Notes under the pieces: model-generated
Told to the model about the DNA's origin: nothing
The model's database searches: none
What the model saw: only the letters and a program-made list of their open reading frames with translations
Position numbers and translations under genes: made by a program
Source of the DNA: Limnochordales bacterium
GTDB taxonomy: Bacteria > Bacillota > Limnochordia > Limnochordales > DUMU01
NCBI GenBank assembly: GCA_014896315.1
Contig: JADBKP010000010.1
Span: 1 to 64,000, forward strand
Direction of reading: 5' to 3'
DNA length: 64,000 nucleotides
Shown: in pieces, positions 16,423 to 25,131 of the stretch
Numbering within the stretch: position 1 is the first letter of the stretch
How the letters are laid out: every line of letters begins with the position of its first letter

Positions 16423-17592
16423 ATGCGACAAGGACCGGGTTTTCTCGTGTTCCTGCTTGCGCCGACATGGACCGCTTTACTATCGCTGCTGCTGGTAGTG
16501 GTGGTGGCATCGGCCGGAAGTGGGGTGGCCCGGGCAGCTGCCGCACCTGATTCCGGTTCAGCCGCCACGTCCAGTTCTGGTTCAGCCGGCCTGCCGCGGT
16601 TCTGTGGGACATTTCTCCAGCTTGACGCAGGTAACTCCGCCTGGTCGAGGGAGGAGTGGGAGCAGGAGTTTGCCAGCATGCAACGGCTGGGCATGAACCT
16701 TCTCATCGTGCAGTGGGCGGCCACGCCATCCCGGGCCTATTACCCTTCTGCCATCCTGCCCTCTGCCTTCCCGCCCGCGTCCGTCGCCATTCCGCCCCTT
16801 AACACCCGGTCCGACCCGGATGAGTCTTTCTCTCCTCTCGATACCACCATGGAGCTGGCCGAAAAATACGGATTCTCCGTCTACCTCGGCCCCTATATGA
16901 ACGATGCCTGGTGGAAGCAGTACATGCGGGAGGAGTTCATCGAGCAAGAGCTGGAGATGACGGAGAAGGTGGCCTCTGAGCTTGCCAGGCTATACGGCCA
17001 TTCGCCTGCTTTTGCGGGGTGGTATCTGCCTTATGAAATCAATGCGACACCGCTTTTCACGGGGGCCGGGCGCCGGAGGGCGGCCGAGCTTCTGCGCCGG
17101 GCCGTTAACATATTTGACAGGCTTACGCCCGGACGGCCGGTGGCGATCTCTCCCTTCTTTGACCGGTGGTTGCCGGTGGGCATGTTTGAGTCCTGGTGGA
17201 AAGAGGTTCTGCGGGACTCAGGAGTGGACTACGTTTTTCTGCAGGATGGAGTAGGAACGGGGCGCAAGATCACGCCGGAGTTGGCCGGCCGGTACTTCGA
17301 GGCGATGCGGCGGGCCACCGCCGCGGCCGGAGTGAAACTCTGGAGTGATCTTGAGATCTTTGTGGAAGGGGCGTGGACTCCTGCTCCGTGGGAGAGGATT
17401 GCTGCCCAGCTACGGGCGGAAGCCCCGTATGTCGAGGGCTTCGTTATTTTCGAATACAATCACTACATGAGTCCCGTCAGAGGTGGCGCAGCAGCGGAGT
17501 TGTACGCGGCTTATGCGGCCTACCTGGGGTTAGCTCCTTGGGCTCCTGGTGGCAGCACCAGTCCTGGCGGCGTGCAGGGTGGGGGAGTGTGA
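16423..17592 (+). CDS. exported DUF4434 TIM-barrel protein
   Basis: A 389-residue protein with an N-terminal hydrophobic export signal (about residues 7-35, ending near GVARAAAAP) and a Ser/Ala-rich linker. From about residue 58 the sequence matches the DUF4434 family, a glycoside-hydrolase-like barrel: CGTFLQLDAGNSAW, MQRLGMNLLIVQWA, YLGPYMNDAWW, FAGWYLPYEIN, AISPFFDR, DYVFLQDGVG, LWSDLEIF and VIFEYNHYMSP. Acidic residues at strand ends (PYEIN, QDGVG, SDLEIF) are candidate catalytic groups. The ATG at 16423 has GGAGGTCGAAGG upstream; a GTG at 16387 is an alternative. The FAD oxidoreductase gene starts 3 bases after the stop, so the two are co-expressed and both exported. Substrate unknown, probably a glycan. 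Confidence 0.82.
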   Translation: MRQGPGFLVFLLAPTWTALLSLLLVVVVASAGSGVARAAAAPDSGSAATSSSGSAGLPRFCGTFLQLDAGNSAWSREEWEQEFASMQRLGMNLLIVQWAATPSRAYYPSAILPSAFPPASVAIPPLNTRSDPDESFSPLDTTMELAEKYGFSVYLGPYMNDAWWKQYMREEFIEQELEMTEKVASELARLYGHSPAFAGWYLPYEINATPLFTGAGRRRAAELLRRAVNIFDRLTPGRPVAISPFFDRWLPVGMFESWWKEVLRDSGVDYVFLQDGVGTGRKITPELAGRYFEAMRRATAAAGVKLWSDLEIFVEGAWTPAPWERIAAQLRAEAPYVEGFVIFEYNHYMSPVRGGAAAELYAAYAAYLGLAPWAPGGSTSPGGVQGGGV

Positions 17593-17595
17593 CCG

Positions 17596-19485
17596 GTGAG
17601 ATTGTCGTGGCGGTGGGAGCGAGACGGAAGCGAAAGCTGGTTGCGGTGGCGGGGTCGGGTTGGAGTTCTCATCCTTGTATTGGCGCTGGCGTTGGTAGCG
17701 CTGGTAGTCGCACTGCCGCCCGGGCAGAGAGTTGCGCCGGCACAGGCAACGGCCGGGACGACAGGGGAGTCGGGTTCCAGGTCTGCGGCGGCAGAGGAGG
17801 AAATCGCGGGCGAGTATGACATTCTCATCTACGGCGGCTCATTTGCCGGTGTGGCGGCGGCGATTAGTGCTGCCTCTGTGAACCCGTCGGCCCGTATTCT
17901 GCTGGTCAACCCGCAGACAGCCCTGGGCTCTATCGGCACGGTGGGTGGCCAGAACTACATGGACGTGCGGAACTGGCCGGAGGACCCCCACGCCTACCTC
18001 TGGAACAAGGGCTGGCAGCGCCCCTACGTCACCATGGGCACGTATGACCGAATCTTTGCCAGGACCGATCGGGCTTACAACACCGACGAAGCGGCCGCGC
18101 TGCTCGAGGCGATGGTGCGAGAGCATTCCAACGTGACGATAGTTCACAATACCGACTTGCTGGCGGTAGAGTCGGTGATGGTTTCGTCGCCGGAGAGTGC
18201 GGGTAATGCGGGCGGGGCGGCGGGTGCTGTGGCCGGTTCTGCTGAAGCCGGACCCGGGGTTGCCAGGTTGACCGCCGTCACGCTGCAGAAAGTGCGAAAA
18301 GATCCGGCTACCGGATATGTCCTGTTTGACACCGAGAGTAAACCCCGGACCGTGCGGGCGAAGATCTTTGTCGATGCTTCGGATAACGGTCGTCTCACCC
18401 GGCTGTCGGGCCATTTCGTGGGGACGCTGGGCCGGGCTGATACCGACGGCGAGCAGCGCTTTATGGCCCACACGCTGATGTTCAAGATCCGGGGTGTGAA
18501 TGTGCCCCGGCTTATTCAGGAGATGAACTCGCCTACCGGAGACTGGCGGGGGTTGTGGGACCGGGATGGCACGCTTCTCTTCTATGGCGGCTGGAAGACT
18601 GCCGACCCCCGGACAGGTGCGCCGGCGGTGCGGGAGTTCAACGGGAAGACGCCCCGCTTCCACATCAAGCCGGCCAATGTGGCGCAGAACGGAACCGGTT
18701 CGGATGAATATTGGGTCAATATGCTGCTGATCTACAACGTCGACCCGCGTATGGAGGAGAAAGATCGGGGGACGCTCCGCTTCCCTAAACCGGCCAACGA
18801 CGATCCGGTGGTGCCGCCCTGGTCGCTGGACCAGGCCTGGGTTGAGGCGAGGAAGGTAATCGATACGCCTGAGTTTCTGGCGGCGTTGCGCAGTTTCCCG
18901 GCATTTGAGAATGTGGAGCTGGTACGGGATAAGGACGGGAAGCCGGCTGTGGGCGAGATGCTGTACATTCGCGAAGCGCTCCACACCAGCCTGCGACCGG
19001 ACGCCGACGTGGCGGAGTGGATACGGCCCTACAACTATGCCCTCAACCAGCTGGAAGTGACGTACGCAGGCAGGGGCCCGGATGATGGCGAGGATGCTGC
19101 CAACTTTGATCATCGGGTCGGCCTGATCTTCTATTGGATGGACTCCAACGGCTACGAGAAAGTCTGGCGGAACGGCCAGTGGGAGCCGGCAGCAGATCCG
19201 TTGCCATACGGGCGTGGGCCGAGCAATCCCGCCTATCTGCCTTATGAGGCGCTGGTGACGCGGAACATCGAGAATCTGCTGGTGCCGAACGGGTCGGCCA
19301 ATGCCGGGCGGTGGGCCTGGTCGATGCTGCGGGTGATTCCCAACCTGACCGTGGCTGGGGATGCGGCGGGAGTGGCCGCCGGGCTGGCGCTGCGGGAGGG
19401 GTGGACGGTCAGCCGGCCGCCGGAACAGGCGATCAGGAGAGTGCAGGAGGAGTTGCGGCGGCTTGGGGCGAGGTTGGATAAGTAG
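17596..19485 (+). CDS. exported FAD-dependent oxidoreductase
   Basis: A 629-residue flavoprotein with a strong N-terminal hydrophobic segment (about residues 21-45) that lacks a clear twin-arginine motif, then a linker and the FAD-binding fold YDILIYGGSFAGVAAAISAA at about 76. RILLVNPQTALGSIGTVGGQNYMD is the second nucleotide-binding turn with the GG-rich signature of the FAD_oxidored (PF12831) group. Near the C-terminus, NLTVAGDAAGVAAGLALREG is the closing FAD-contact motif. It belongs to a family of uncharacterised oxidoreductases often found beside carbohydrate-active enzymes. The GTG start is 3 bases after the DUF4434 stop, behind GGGGGAG. Its acceptor and substrate are unknown; how FAD would be loaded outside the membrane is an open point. 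Confidence 0.85.
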   Translation: MRLSWRWERDGSESWLRWRGRVGVLILVLALALVALVVALPPGQRVAPAQATAGTTGESGSRSAAAEEEIAGEYDILIYGGSFAGVAAAISAASVNPSARILLVNPQTALGSIGTVGGQNYMDVRNWPEDPHAYLWNKGWQRPYVTMGTYDRIFARTDRAYNTDEAAALLEAMVREHSNVTIVHNTDLLAVESVMVSSPESAGNAGGAAGAVAGSAEAGPGVARLTAVTLQKVRKDPATGYVLFDTESKPRTVRAKIFVDASDNGRLTRLSGHFVGTLGRADTDGEQRFMAHTLMFKIRGVNVPRLIQEMNSPTGDWRGLWDRDGTLLFYGGWKTADPRTGAPAVREFNGKTPRFHIKPANVAQNGTGSDEYWVNMLLIYNVDPRMEEKDRGTLRFPKPANDDPVVPPWSLDQAWVEARKVIDTPEFLAALRSFPAFENVELVRDKDGKPAVGEMLYIREALHTSLRPDADVAEWIRPYNYALNQLEVTYAGRGPDDGEDAANFDHRVGLIFYWMDSNGYEKVWRNGQWEPAADPLPYGRGPSNPAYLPYEALVTRNIENLLVPNGSANAGRWAWSMLRVIPNLTVAGDAAGVAAGLALREGWTVSRPPEQAIRRVQEELRRLGARLDK

Positions 19486-19548
19486 CCGGGCGGGAGCGGG
19501 ATCGCAGGCCGCGGAGCGCAGGCCTGGCGACATAACCGGACAGGCACC

Positions 19549-19577
19549 TTGACAGACCGGGCCAAAACGGTTAACAT
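19549..19577 (+). promoter_or_regulatory. sigma-A promoter of the SRP RNA gene
   Basis: TTGACA at 19549-19554 and TAACAT at 19572-19577 are 17 bases apart. Transcription would start near 19584, leaving a short 5' precursor before the SRP RNA 5' end at about 19602. Confidence 0.75.
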
Positions 19578-19601
19578 TGATAGGCACAGCGCAAAATTAG
19601 G

Positions 19602-19875
19602 TCTTGTCGTGCTAGGCGGGGAGGTAGCGGTGCCCTGTACCCGCAATCCGCTGCAGCGGGGCTGAACTCCCGCCCGAGGGGGGGCCTTGTGGGGACTGCC
19701 CCCGGTATGGAGCGATGATGGCCAGGACCCGCGCAATAGGAACTTGTGAACCCCGTCAGGTCCGGAAGGAAGCAGCGGTAAGCAAGGCCACCTGTGTGCC
19801 GCGGGCAAGCCTGGTCTGAGTCCCCAGCCGAGGTTACGCCCGGAAGACCTGCTTCGACGGCGGGTGCACGACAGG
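19602..19875 (+). ncRNA. ffs: signal recognition particle RNA, large (Bacillus) type
   Basis: The sequence closely follows the B. subtilis scRNA. The 5' domain reads CGTGCTAGGCGGGGAGGTAG and then GCGGTGCCCTGTACC, the Alu-domain core. The apical domain IV, which binds Ffh and FtsY, is GTCAGGTCCGGAAGGAAGCA at about 19758-19777, including the GGAA tetraloop and the asymmetric loop. The 3' end GGGTGCACGACA pairs with the 5' TGTCGTGC. It is about 270 bases long, so it carries the Alu domain as in Bacilli and Clostridia. The RNA directs ribosome-nascent chains to the membrane. Its position just before dnaX is the same as in many Bacillota. Confidence 0.95.
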
Positions 19876-19883
19876 GTTTGCGA

Positions 19884-19928
19884 GTGCCCGGCGCCTGGCC
19901 TGCGAGGCCACGACGGGCACTTTTTCTT
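19884..19928 (+). terminator. intrinsic terminator after SRP RNA
   Basis: GTGCCCG (19884-19890) pairs with CGGGCAC (19914-19920), with inner GGCCT/AGGCC pairing, followed by TTTTTCTT at 19921-19928. Confidence 0.9.
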
Positions 19929-20017
19929 AGTGGCGTGTTGAGGTCTGGGCTCCCTCAGACCGGCAGAATGGCATTGACCTGAGTTTGTCTCTGGTAAAGT
20001 CCGAAGAGGGTAGGGGC

Positions 20018-22240
20018 ATGGCGTACTTATCACTCTATCGCCGCTGGCGGCCGCAGACTTTTGCCCAGGTAGTGGGGCAGCAGCACGTGGTTCGCACCTT
20101 GCAAAACGCCCTGCGGAGCGGACATGTAGCCCATGCCTACCTTTTCGCTGGCCCCCGGGGAACGGGCAAGACCACCATCGCCAGACTTCTGGCCAAAGGC
20201 CTCAACTGTGCCAGGGGAGTGACCCCCGAACCCTGCCGCGAGTGTGAATCTTGCCGCCGCATTGCCGACGGGACATCCCTCGACTGCCTGGAGATCGACG
20301 GTGCCTCCAACCGGGGCATAGACGAGATCCGCGAACTGCGGGAGCGGAGCAAGTTTGCGCCCCAGGAAGGGCCGTACAAGGTCTACATCATAGACGAAGT
20401 TCACATGCTCACGACTGAGGCGTTCAACGCCCTGCTAAAGACGCTGGAGGAGCCCCCGGAGCATGTGGTTTTCGTGCTGGCAACTACCGAGGCCCACAAA
20501 GTGCCTGCAACCATCCTCTCCCGCTGTCAGCGTTTCGACTTTCATCGCTTTGGCGAAGAGGATGTGGCCGAGCACCTGTCCCGGGTTTGCGCGGCCGAAG
20601 GGGTACAGGCCACCCCGGAAGCGTTGCGCCTGATCGCCCGCCATGCCGAAGGGGGGATGCGGGATGCCCTCAGCCTTCTGGAGCAGTGCGTTGTCTATGC
20701 CGGCGCTGATACTGACACCGAAGGTGAGAGCGCTGGCGCCCCCGATGCGGCGAGCAGGCGGACCATTGATGAAGAGACAGTTGCTGCGGTCCTGGGCCTT
20801 GTCCCGGGCGAGACGATTGAACGGTTTTACCGTGCTCTGAAGGCCGGCGATGTAGCCGCCGCCCTGGGTGTGGTGGAAGAGGTTTTTGCCGGCGGGGCTG
20901 ACATCCGGCAGTTCGTTCACACTTTTGCCGTGTACCTGCGGGAGCTGCTCCTGGCCACCGCCGGATCAGGACCGGAAGCCGCCTTGCTGCTGCAATGGGT
21001 CGAGCTGCTCGCCGACGCGGAAGTGCAGCTCCGGGCGGGAGCATCACCCCGGTTTGTGCTCGACCTTCTGGTTTTGCGCCTGGCGCTCGGGAGGGTGGCA
21101 GAGGTACGGCCGGTAGTGGTACAGCCGGCGGGGGAGCAGGCAGGAGAAAAACAAGAGGTGGCGAGTCGTCTGGCTGAACTGGAGTCCCGCGTGGCACGCC
21201 TGGAGGAGATGCTGCTTAGACGGCAGCCGGGTGCCGCGGCCTCGTTCTGGGAGGCGGCGGAAATGGTTCGGCGGCAGGGAGAAGGCCCCCCGGCCCATGC
21301 CCCGGTCCAAGCTCCGGCCGATGCTAAGTCCTCGTCCCACGTCCGGCCGCCGGCCGAAGCCCCGGTCAACGTCCAGCCCCAAGCCCAGGCGCAGGGACGG
21401 GCTGCGGCGTCGCTATCCGCTCCGGCGGGGGAGGGAGCACACGACGAGGCCCGATCCATCGCTCAAGCTCAGACTCAGGTTGAGGCCCAGGCCCAGCGAG
21501 AGACTCAGGCTCAGGCCCAAGGACCATCGGTGGCGCAAGCTCAGGCGCAGGCCGAGGCTCAGGCCCGAGCCCTGGCCCATACCCCCGCCGGCTCGCCGGC
21601 TCCGGCAGCCGGCGCCGGAGCGGAAGCCACTTGCGTCCCCGGTGAGGAGCTGGCCTCTGCCTGGGAGATGATCCTGGCCCAGGTGCGCCAGCGCAGCATC
21701 CAGGTGCAAGCGCTGCTCCGGGAGGCACGGCCGGCAATACTGCTGGGTGACACACTCCATCTGGTTCTGCCGGCGGGTTGTGCATTTCACAAGAGCGGTT
21801 TGGAACAGCCCAGGGTTCTGGAGATGCTGGAACGGGTTGTTTCCCGGGCGCTGCGGCGGGCGACTCACCTCAAGTTTCACCTGGGCGAACTGCCCGCCGA
21901 CCTGAGTTCAATCCTGGCAGGAGCTCGTGCGAAAACCGGACCGCCAACCGGACCTCAACCCGGACCTCAACCCAGTCCGCAACCCGGACCGCAAACCGCA
22001 CCGAGGACCGGTTCGGGAATAGGGCCGAACGAACCGGCAGCCGGACCTGCAGTCGGACCAGCAGTTGCCAGTGAGCCGGCAGTTCAAGCGGGGCTGCCGG
22101 TTGAGAGGTGGGAACAGGCCGACGCCCTGCTCAACCACCCGCTGGTCAAAAGAGCACTGGAGCTGTTTGGGGGACGGGTAGTCCAGGTGATCCCCGCAGA
22201 GAGCCGACCGCCCGAGAGCCCACGGGCGGAGAACCAATAG
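20018..22240 (+). CDS. dnaX: DNA polymerase III subunit gamma/tau
   Basis: A 740-residue clamp-loader ATPase that opens the beta clamp at the replication fork. Domains: AAA+ module with Walker A GPRGTGKT (45-52), a zinc-binding set C64, C73, C76, C79, Walker B DEVHML (about 126-131) and the sensor region VLATTEAHKVP; collar helices to about residue 400; an Ala/Gln/Pro-rich low-complexity linker (about 425-545); a folded tau-like block starting ELASAWEMILAQVRQRS (about 550-640); and a second repetitive linker of 12-bp units before a terminal amphipathic segment. No classical slippery heptamer for gamma production was found. The ATG at 20018 follows GAGGGTAGGGG. It heads the conserved dnaX-ybaB-recR operon. 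Confidence 0.97.
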   Translation: MAYLSLYRRWRPQTFAQVVGQQHVVRTLQNALRSGHVAHAYLFAGPRGTGKTTIARLLAKGLNCARGVTPEPCRECESCRRIADGTSLDCLEIDGASNRGIDEIRELRERSKFAPQEGPYKVYIIDEVHMLTTEAFNALLKTLEEPPEHVVFVLATTEAHKVPATILSRCQRFDFHRFGEEDVAEHLSRVCAAEGVQATPEALRLIARHAEGGMRDALSLLEQCVVYAGADTDTEGESAGAPDAASRRTIDEETVAAVLGLVPGETIERFYRALKAGDVAAALGVVEEVFAGGADIRQFVHTFAVYLRELLLATAGSGPEAALLLQWVELLADAEVQLRAGASPRFVLDLLVLRLALGRVAEVRPVVVQPAGEQAGEKQEVASRLAELESRVARLEEMLLRRQPGAAASFWEAAEMVRRQGEGPPAHAPVQAPADAKSSSHVRPPAEAPVNVQPQAQAQGRAAASLSAPAGEGAHDEARSIAQAQTQVEAQAQRETQAQAQGPSVAQAQAQAEAQARALAHTPAGSPAPAAGAGAEATCVPGEELASAWEMILAQVRQRSIQVQALLREARPAILLGDTLHLVLPAGCAFHKSGLEQPRVLEMLERVVSRALRRATHLKFHLGELPADLSSILAGARAKTGPPTGPQPGPQPSPQPGPQTAPRTGSGIGPNEPAAGPAVGPAVASEPAVQAGLPVERWEQADALLNHPLVKRALELFGGRVVQVIPAESRPPESPRAENQ
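21935..22006. repeat. 12-bp minisatellite in the dnaX C-terminal linker
   Basis: Six consecutive 12-base units related to CCCGGACCTCAA run from 21935 to 22006, each coding four residues of a Thr/Gln-Gly-Pro-Gln/Pro type linker. Unit changes keep the reading frame. Another simple-sequence block (CAGGCC-like hexamers, Ala-Gln repeats) codes the first linker at about 21370-21590. Confidence 0.85.
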
Positions 22241-22338
22241 CCAGGAAGCTTGTCCCGGCCCGGGTGAACTGCGGACAGACAGGATTCCGGGACAGCGGGG
22301 CGCACAGAGAGATAGAGAGATAGAGAGGGTGTTCCTGT

Positions 22339-22665
22339 GTGAACGTGCAGAAACTCTTCAAACAGGCGCAGAAGCTTCAGGCCGAGATGGCCCGGGTGCA
22401 GGAAGAACTGGGACAGAAGACGGTAGAGGGCACGGCCGGCGGCCAGGCGGTGAAGGTGGTGGCCAACGGGAAGCAGGAGATCCTTTCCGTTACCATTGAC
22501 CCGGCCGCCGTCGATCCGGCAGACGTGGAAATGTTGCAGGACCTCGTTCTGGCCGCCGTCAACGAAGCCTTGCGCAAGTCCCGGGAGCTGGCAAGTGAGG
22601 AGATGGCCAGGGTGACGCAGGCCATGGGATTGCCGGGACTGCCGGGCGGGCTGGCCGGCTTCTGA
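22339..22665 (+). CDS. ybaB: YbaB/EbfC nucleoid-associated protein
   Basis: A 108-residue dimeric DNA-binding protein of the YbaB/EbfC family (YaaK in Bacillus). Family features are FKQAQKLQAEMARVQEELGQ at the N-terminus, VKVVANGKQEILSVTIDPAAVD in the middle and the C-terminal helix LVLAAVNEALRKSREL followed by a Met/Gly-rich tail. The GTG start at 22339 lies behind GAGAGGGTG. It sits about 100 bases after dnaX and 18 bases before recR, the invariant order in Bacillota; its link with RecR suggests a role in DNA repair or nucleoid structure, but the precise function is not settled. Confidence 0.95.
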   Translation: MNVQKLFKQAQKLQAEMARVQEELGQKTVEGTAGGQAVKVVANGKQEILSVTIDPAAVDPADVEMLQDLVLAAVNEALRKSRELASEEMARVTQAMGLPGLPGGLAGF

Positions 22666-22683
22666 GGGGGCGGGTTTGACGGC

Positions 22684-23280
22684 ATGCAGTATCCCCGCCC
22701 GTTGAGCCGCCTGATAGAGGAGTTGGGGCGACTGCCCGGGATCGGCACAAAGACCGCCCAGAGGCTGGCCCTTTACCTGGTAGGACGCCCGCCGGCGGAA
22801 GTGCAGGCGTTAGCCCAGGCAATCCTCGAGGCGAGTGAGAAAATAGTATTTTGTTCACAATGCTTCAATATTACTGATGTTGACCCCTGCCGCCTCTGCA
22901 CCGATCCACGCCGGGACAGTAGCCTGCTTTGCGTGGTGGAACAGCCCCGCGACGTTTTTGCTCTCGAACGGACCGGGGAGTTCCGCGGGCGCTACCACGT
23001 CCTGCACGGTGCGATCTCCCCGATGGAAGGCATCGGTCCGGACGATCTCCGTATCAAGGAATTGCTGGTCCGCCTCGAACAGCATCCCGTGGACGAGGTG
23101 ATCCTGGCCACCAACTCTACGGTGGAAGGGGAGGCGACCGCCATGTACCTGGCGCGGCTCCTCAAACCGGCAGGAATCAAGGTGAGCCGGATCGCCTACG
23201 GTCTGCCCGTAGGCGGTGACCTCGAGTATGTGGATGAAGTGACCCTCAGCCGGGCGCTGGAAGGACGCCGACAGCTTTAG
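22684..23280 (+). CDS. recR: recombination protein RecR
   Basis: A 198-residue protein of RecFOR-type recombinational repair that helps load RecA on gapped DNA. The order of elements is standard: helix-hairpin-helix ([20 protein letters not shown]), Cys4 zinc finger ([16 protein letters not shown]), then Toprim domain ([34 protein letters not shown]) and a C-terminal Walker B-like [21 protein letters not shown]. The ATG follows GAGGGGGCGGG. It ends the dnaX-ybaB-recR operon. The gene normally next in line, a yaaL/DUF2508 gene, is found only 4.3 kb further on, after a minus-strand glycosylation cassette. Confidence 0.98.
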   Translation: MQYPRPLSRLIEELGRLPGIGTKTAQRLALYLVGRPPAEVQALAQAILEASEKIVFCSQCFNITDVDPCRLCTDPRRDSSLLCVVEQPRDVFALERTGEFRGRYHVLHGAISPMEGIGPDDLRIKELLVRLEQHPVDEVILATNSTVEGEATAMYLARLLKPAGIKVSRIAYGLPVGGDLEYVDEVTLSRALEGRRQL

Positions 23281-23342
23281 CTAAAGCAGGTACGGTCTCG
23301 CGGCACCGTAGCCAGAGCTGCTACGGTTCGTCCCATGGAGTG

Positions 23343-25037
23343 CTAGGGTTTGAACTCTAGCAGCACACCCATGGAGTGGCTGGCTATCTCCTGCACCGGG
23401 TATCGTCTGGCGAGCTGTGCTCCAACGTGCCTTGGCACAATGAGCAGCAGGGGATTGCTGCTCTGCTGAATGATGCCTTCTACTTCCTGCTCGGAATGGG
23501 CATAACGTACCTGCCGACGGGCGTAGAAGGTGGGGCTGGCAATCCCCAGCATGCTCACGATACGGTGATGCGGGGTTGCCACCTGCGCAGCCTCCAAGAC
23601 GAGTGGTTTTCCGGGCTTGAATTCTTCAACAATTGGTTGCACTACCCAATTAAACCCGCATGCTAAAACCACTGCCTCAAGTACTATGGCTGTCATGAGG
23701 GTACGCCGCCGGGCATAGCAATGCCCCACAAGCCAAGCAGCGGTGGCACCAGCCAGCAGTACCGGGGGGAACAATAGGACCATTCGGTAGGCTCGAACGT
23801 ACTCATCCGGTATGCTCTTCCTCAAGCTCAGGAGAGCCACCAACGAAACAAGGGAAACGACGGCGGCTCCAAGAACATAGCTCTTCAGCAAACGCAACTC
23901 CCTGTCTGTGCTCGGGATGCTGTCCAGCCAATGTCCTGTCAGAATCGCAAGCGGGATGAACGCAGGTAAGATGTACCCCGGTAGCTTGGTGCTGGAAAGA
24001 GAGAAGAACATTACTACAGCGCCAAACCACCAAAGGAGCAGCTTGACACCTGATATGCGACGGCCTGGCCAGGTTCCTTCCTGCTGCGGATGACTGGGGC
24101 CTAGGTCGTACAAGCGGGCCCGATTCGATAGGCTGAACACGGTTTCCTTGCCTACAAACCAGAGCAGCGGGCTCCAAGGCACAAAACCGATCAAGATAAC
24201 TATCACATAATAGAACCAAGGTTCACCGTGCTCCTCGATCGGCTGAGTAAACCGAGTGAGCATGTGGTAACCGAAGTAGTCAGTAACCCATGCCATCCCC
24301 TCCCGCTGCCAGATGGCGAGGTGCCAGGGTGCAGCAATAAGCACGAAGAGAGCAACGCCCAGCCAAAACCATCCCTTCCTCAGCTCCCGAAGCGCCTGGC
24401 GAGGACCGATCCACAAGAGTAGCGCGCTGCCCGGAAGGAGGAGTGCGACTGGTCCCTTGGTGAGGGTACCTAGGGCGGCGGCACCCCAGAGCAGGAGGTA
24501 GTACGAATGCTTTCTCTCATTGATGGTCAACCAGCCTGCGAACATTGTCAGACCAATGAAAAAACTCAGAGCCGTATCAATGATTCCTATCCGCGATTCC
24601 AGAAACCAAGCGATGCTCGTACCAAGAACCAGGCCGCTCGTCCACCCAGTAGAAGATCCAAACAGATGCCCACCAAATAGGCTTGTGAGTAGCATACCTG
24701 CTACGCCGAAGAGGGCCGAAGTGAGGCGAACTGCCAGTTCGCTAGGTCCGAGAATTCGGATGAATGCGGCCGTAAGCCAGAGTGTTAGTGGCGGCTTGTC
24801 GTAACGGGGCGCGTAGTTCCAGTGTGGGACGACCCAATCTCCACTCTCCACCATCTCACGAGAGATCTCTCCATAGATTGCTTCGTCAATGTCCCACAAG
24901 CTGGAATAACCCAACCGAACAAGCATCACTACAAGTACCAATGCCCAAAGTAGCGGATAGACCCAACGCGGGCCGTGGTGGCCTATGCTGCCTTGCTGAG
25001 ATCCATGACTTTGTGCGTCACCTTTCCACGGAACCAT
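23343..25037 (-). CDS. GT39/ArnT-like membrane glycosyltransferase
   Basis: A 564-residue polytopic membrane protein of the PMT/ArnT (GT-C fold) superfamily. These enzymes use a polyprenyl-phosphate sugar as donor on the outer face of the membrane. The first external loop carries the catalytic acidic signature SSLWDIDEAIYGEISREMVESG with DKPPLTLWL after it, as in ArnT. About 11-13 hydrophobic segments follow, then a soluble C-terminal region from about 440. The ATG at 25037 has GCGGGAG close upstream. It is the last gene of the minus-strand cassette GT2-SMR-PHP-GT39, where GT2 would make the donor and the small transporter would flip it. The acceptor (wall polymer, lipid or protein) is unknown. 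Confidence 0.88.
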   Translation of the reverse strand: MVPWKGDAQSHGSQQGSIGHHGPRWVYPLLWALVLVVMLVRLGYSSLWDIDEAIYGEISREMVESGDWVVPHWNYAPRYDKPPLTLWLTAAFIRILGPSELAVRLTSALFGVAGMLLTSLFGGHLFGSSTGWTSGLVLGTSIAWFLESRIGIIDTALSFFIGLTMFAGWLTINERKHSYYLLLWGAAALGTLTKGPVALLLPGSALLLWIGPRQALRELRKGWFWLGVALFVLIAAPWHLAIWQREGMAWVTDYFGYHMLTRFTQPIEEHGEPWFYYVIVILIGFVPWSPLLWFVGKETVFSLSNRARLYDLGPSHPQQEGTWPGRRISGVKLLLWWFGAVVMFFSLSSTKLPGYILPAFIPLAILTGHWLDSIPSTDRELRLLKSYVLGAAVVSLVSLVALLSLRKSIPDEYVRAYRMVLLFPPVLLAGATAAWLVGHCYARRRTLMTAIVLEAVVLACGFNWVVQPIVEEFKPGKPLVLEAAQVATPHHRIVSMLGIASPTFYARRQVRYAHSEQEVEGIIQQSSNPLLLIVPRHVGAQLARRYPVQEIASHSMGVLLEFKP

Positions 25038-25131
25038 TTTCTCCCGCTTCTTCCTGCCAACACATTCTCAATGTAGATGGTCGTTCTCGTTAGCCAAGTA
25101 GACGCTGTACTGGTCACTCCTGGGGACTTCC

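Noticed and set aside
17839-19587. 582-codon frame antisense to the FAD oxidoreductase
   Set aside because: It is the mirror of a well-supported gene in high-GC DNA, is rich in Arg, Pro, His and Gly, and has no recognisable motif.
21139-21165. A-rich stretch (GGAGAAAAACAAG) in dnaX as a programmed frameshift site for gamma
   Set aside because: The heptamer does not fit X-XXY-YYZ in the dnaX frame, and no stimulating Shine-Dalgarno or stem with a nearby shifted stop was evident.
21935-22006. CRISPR-like spaced repeats
   Set aside because: The 12-bp units are contiguous, in frame within dnaX, and have no spacers; no cas gene exists in the window.
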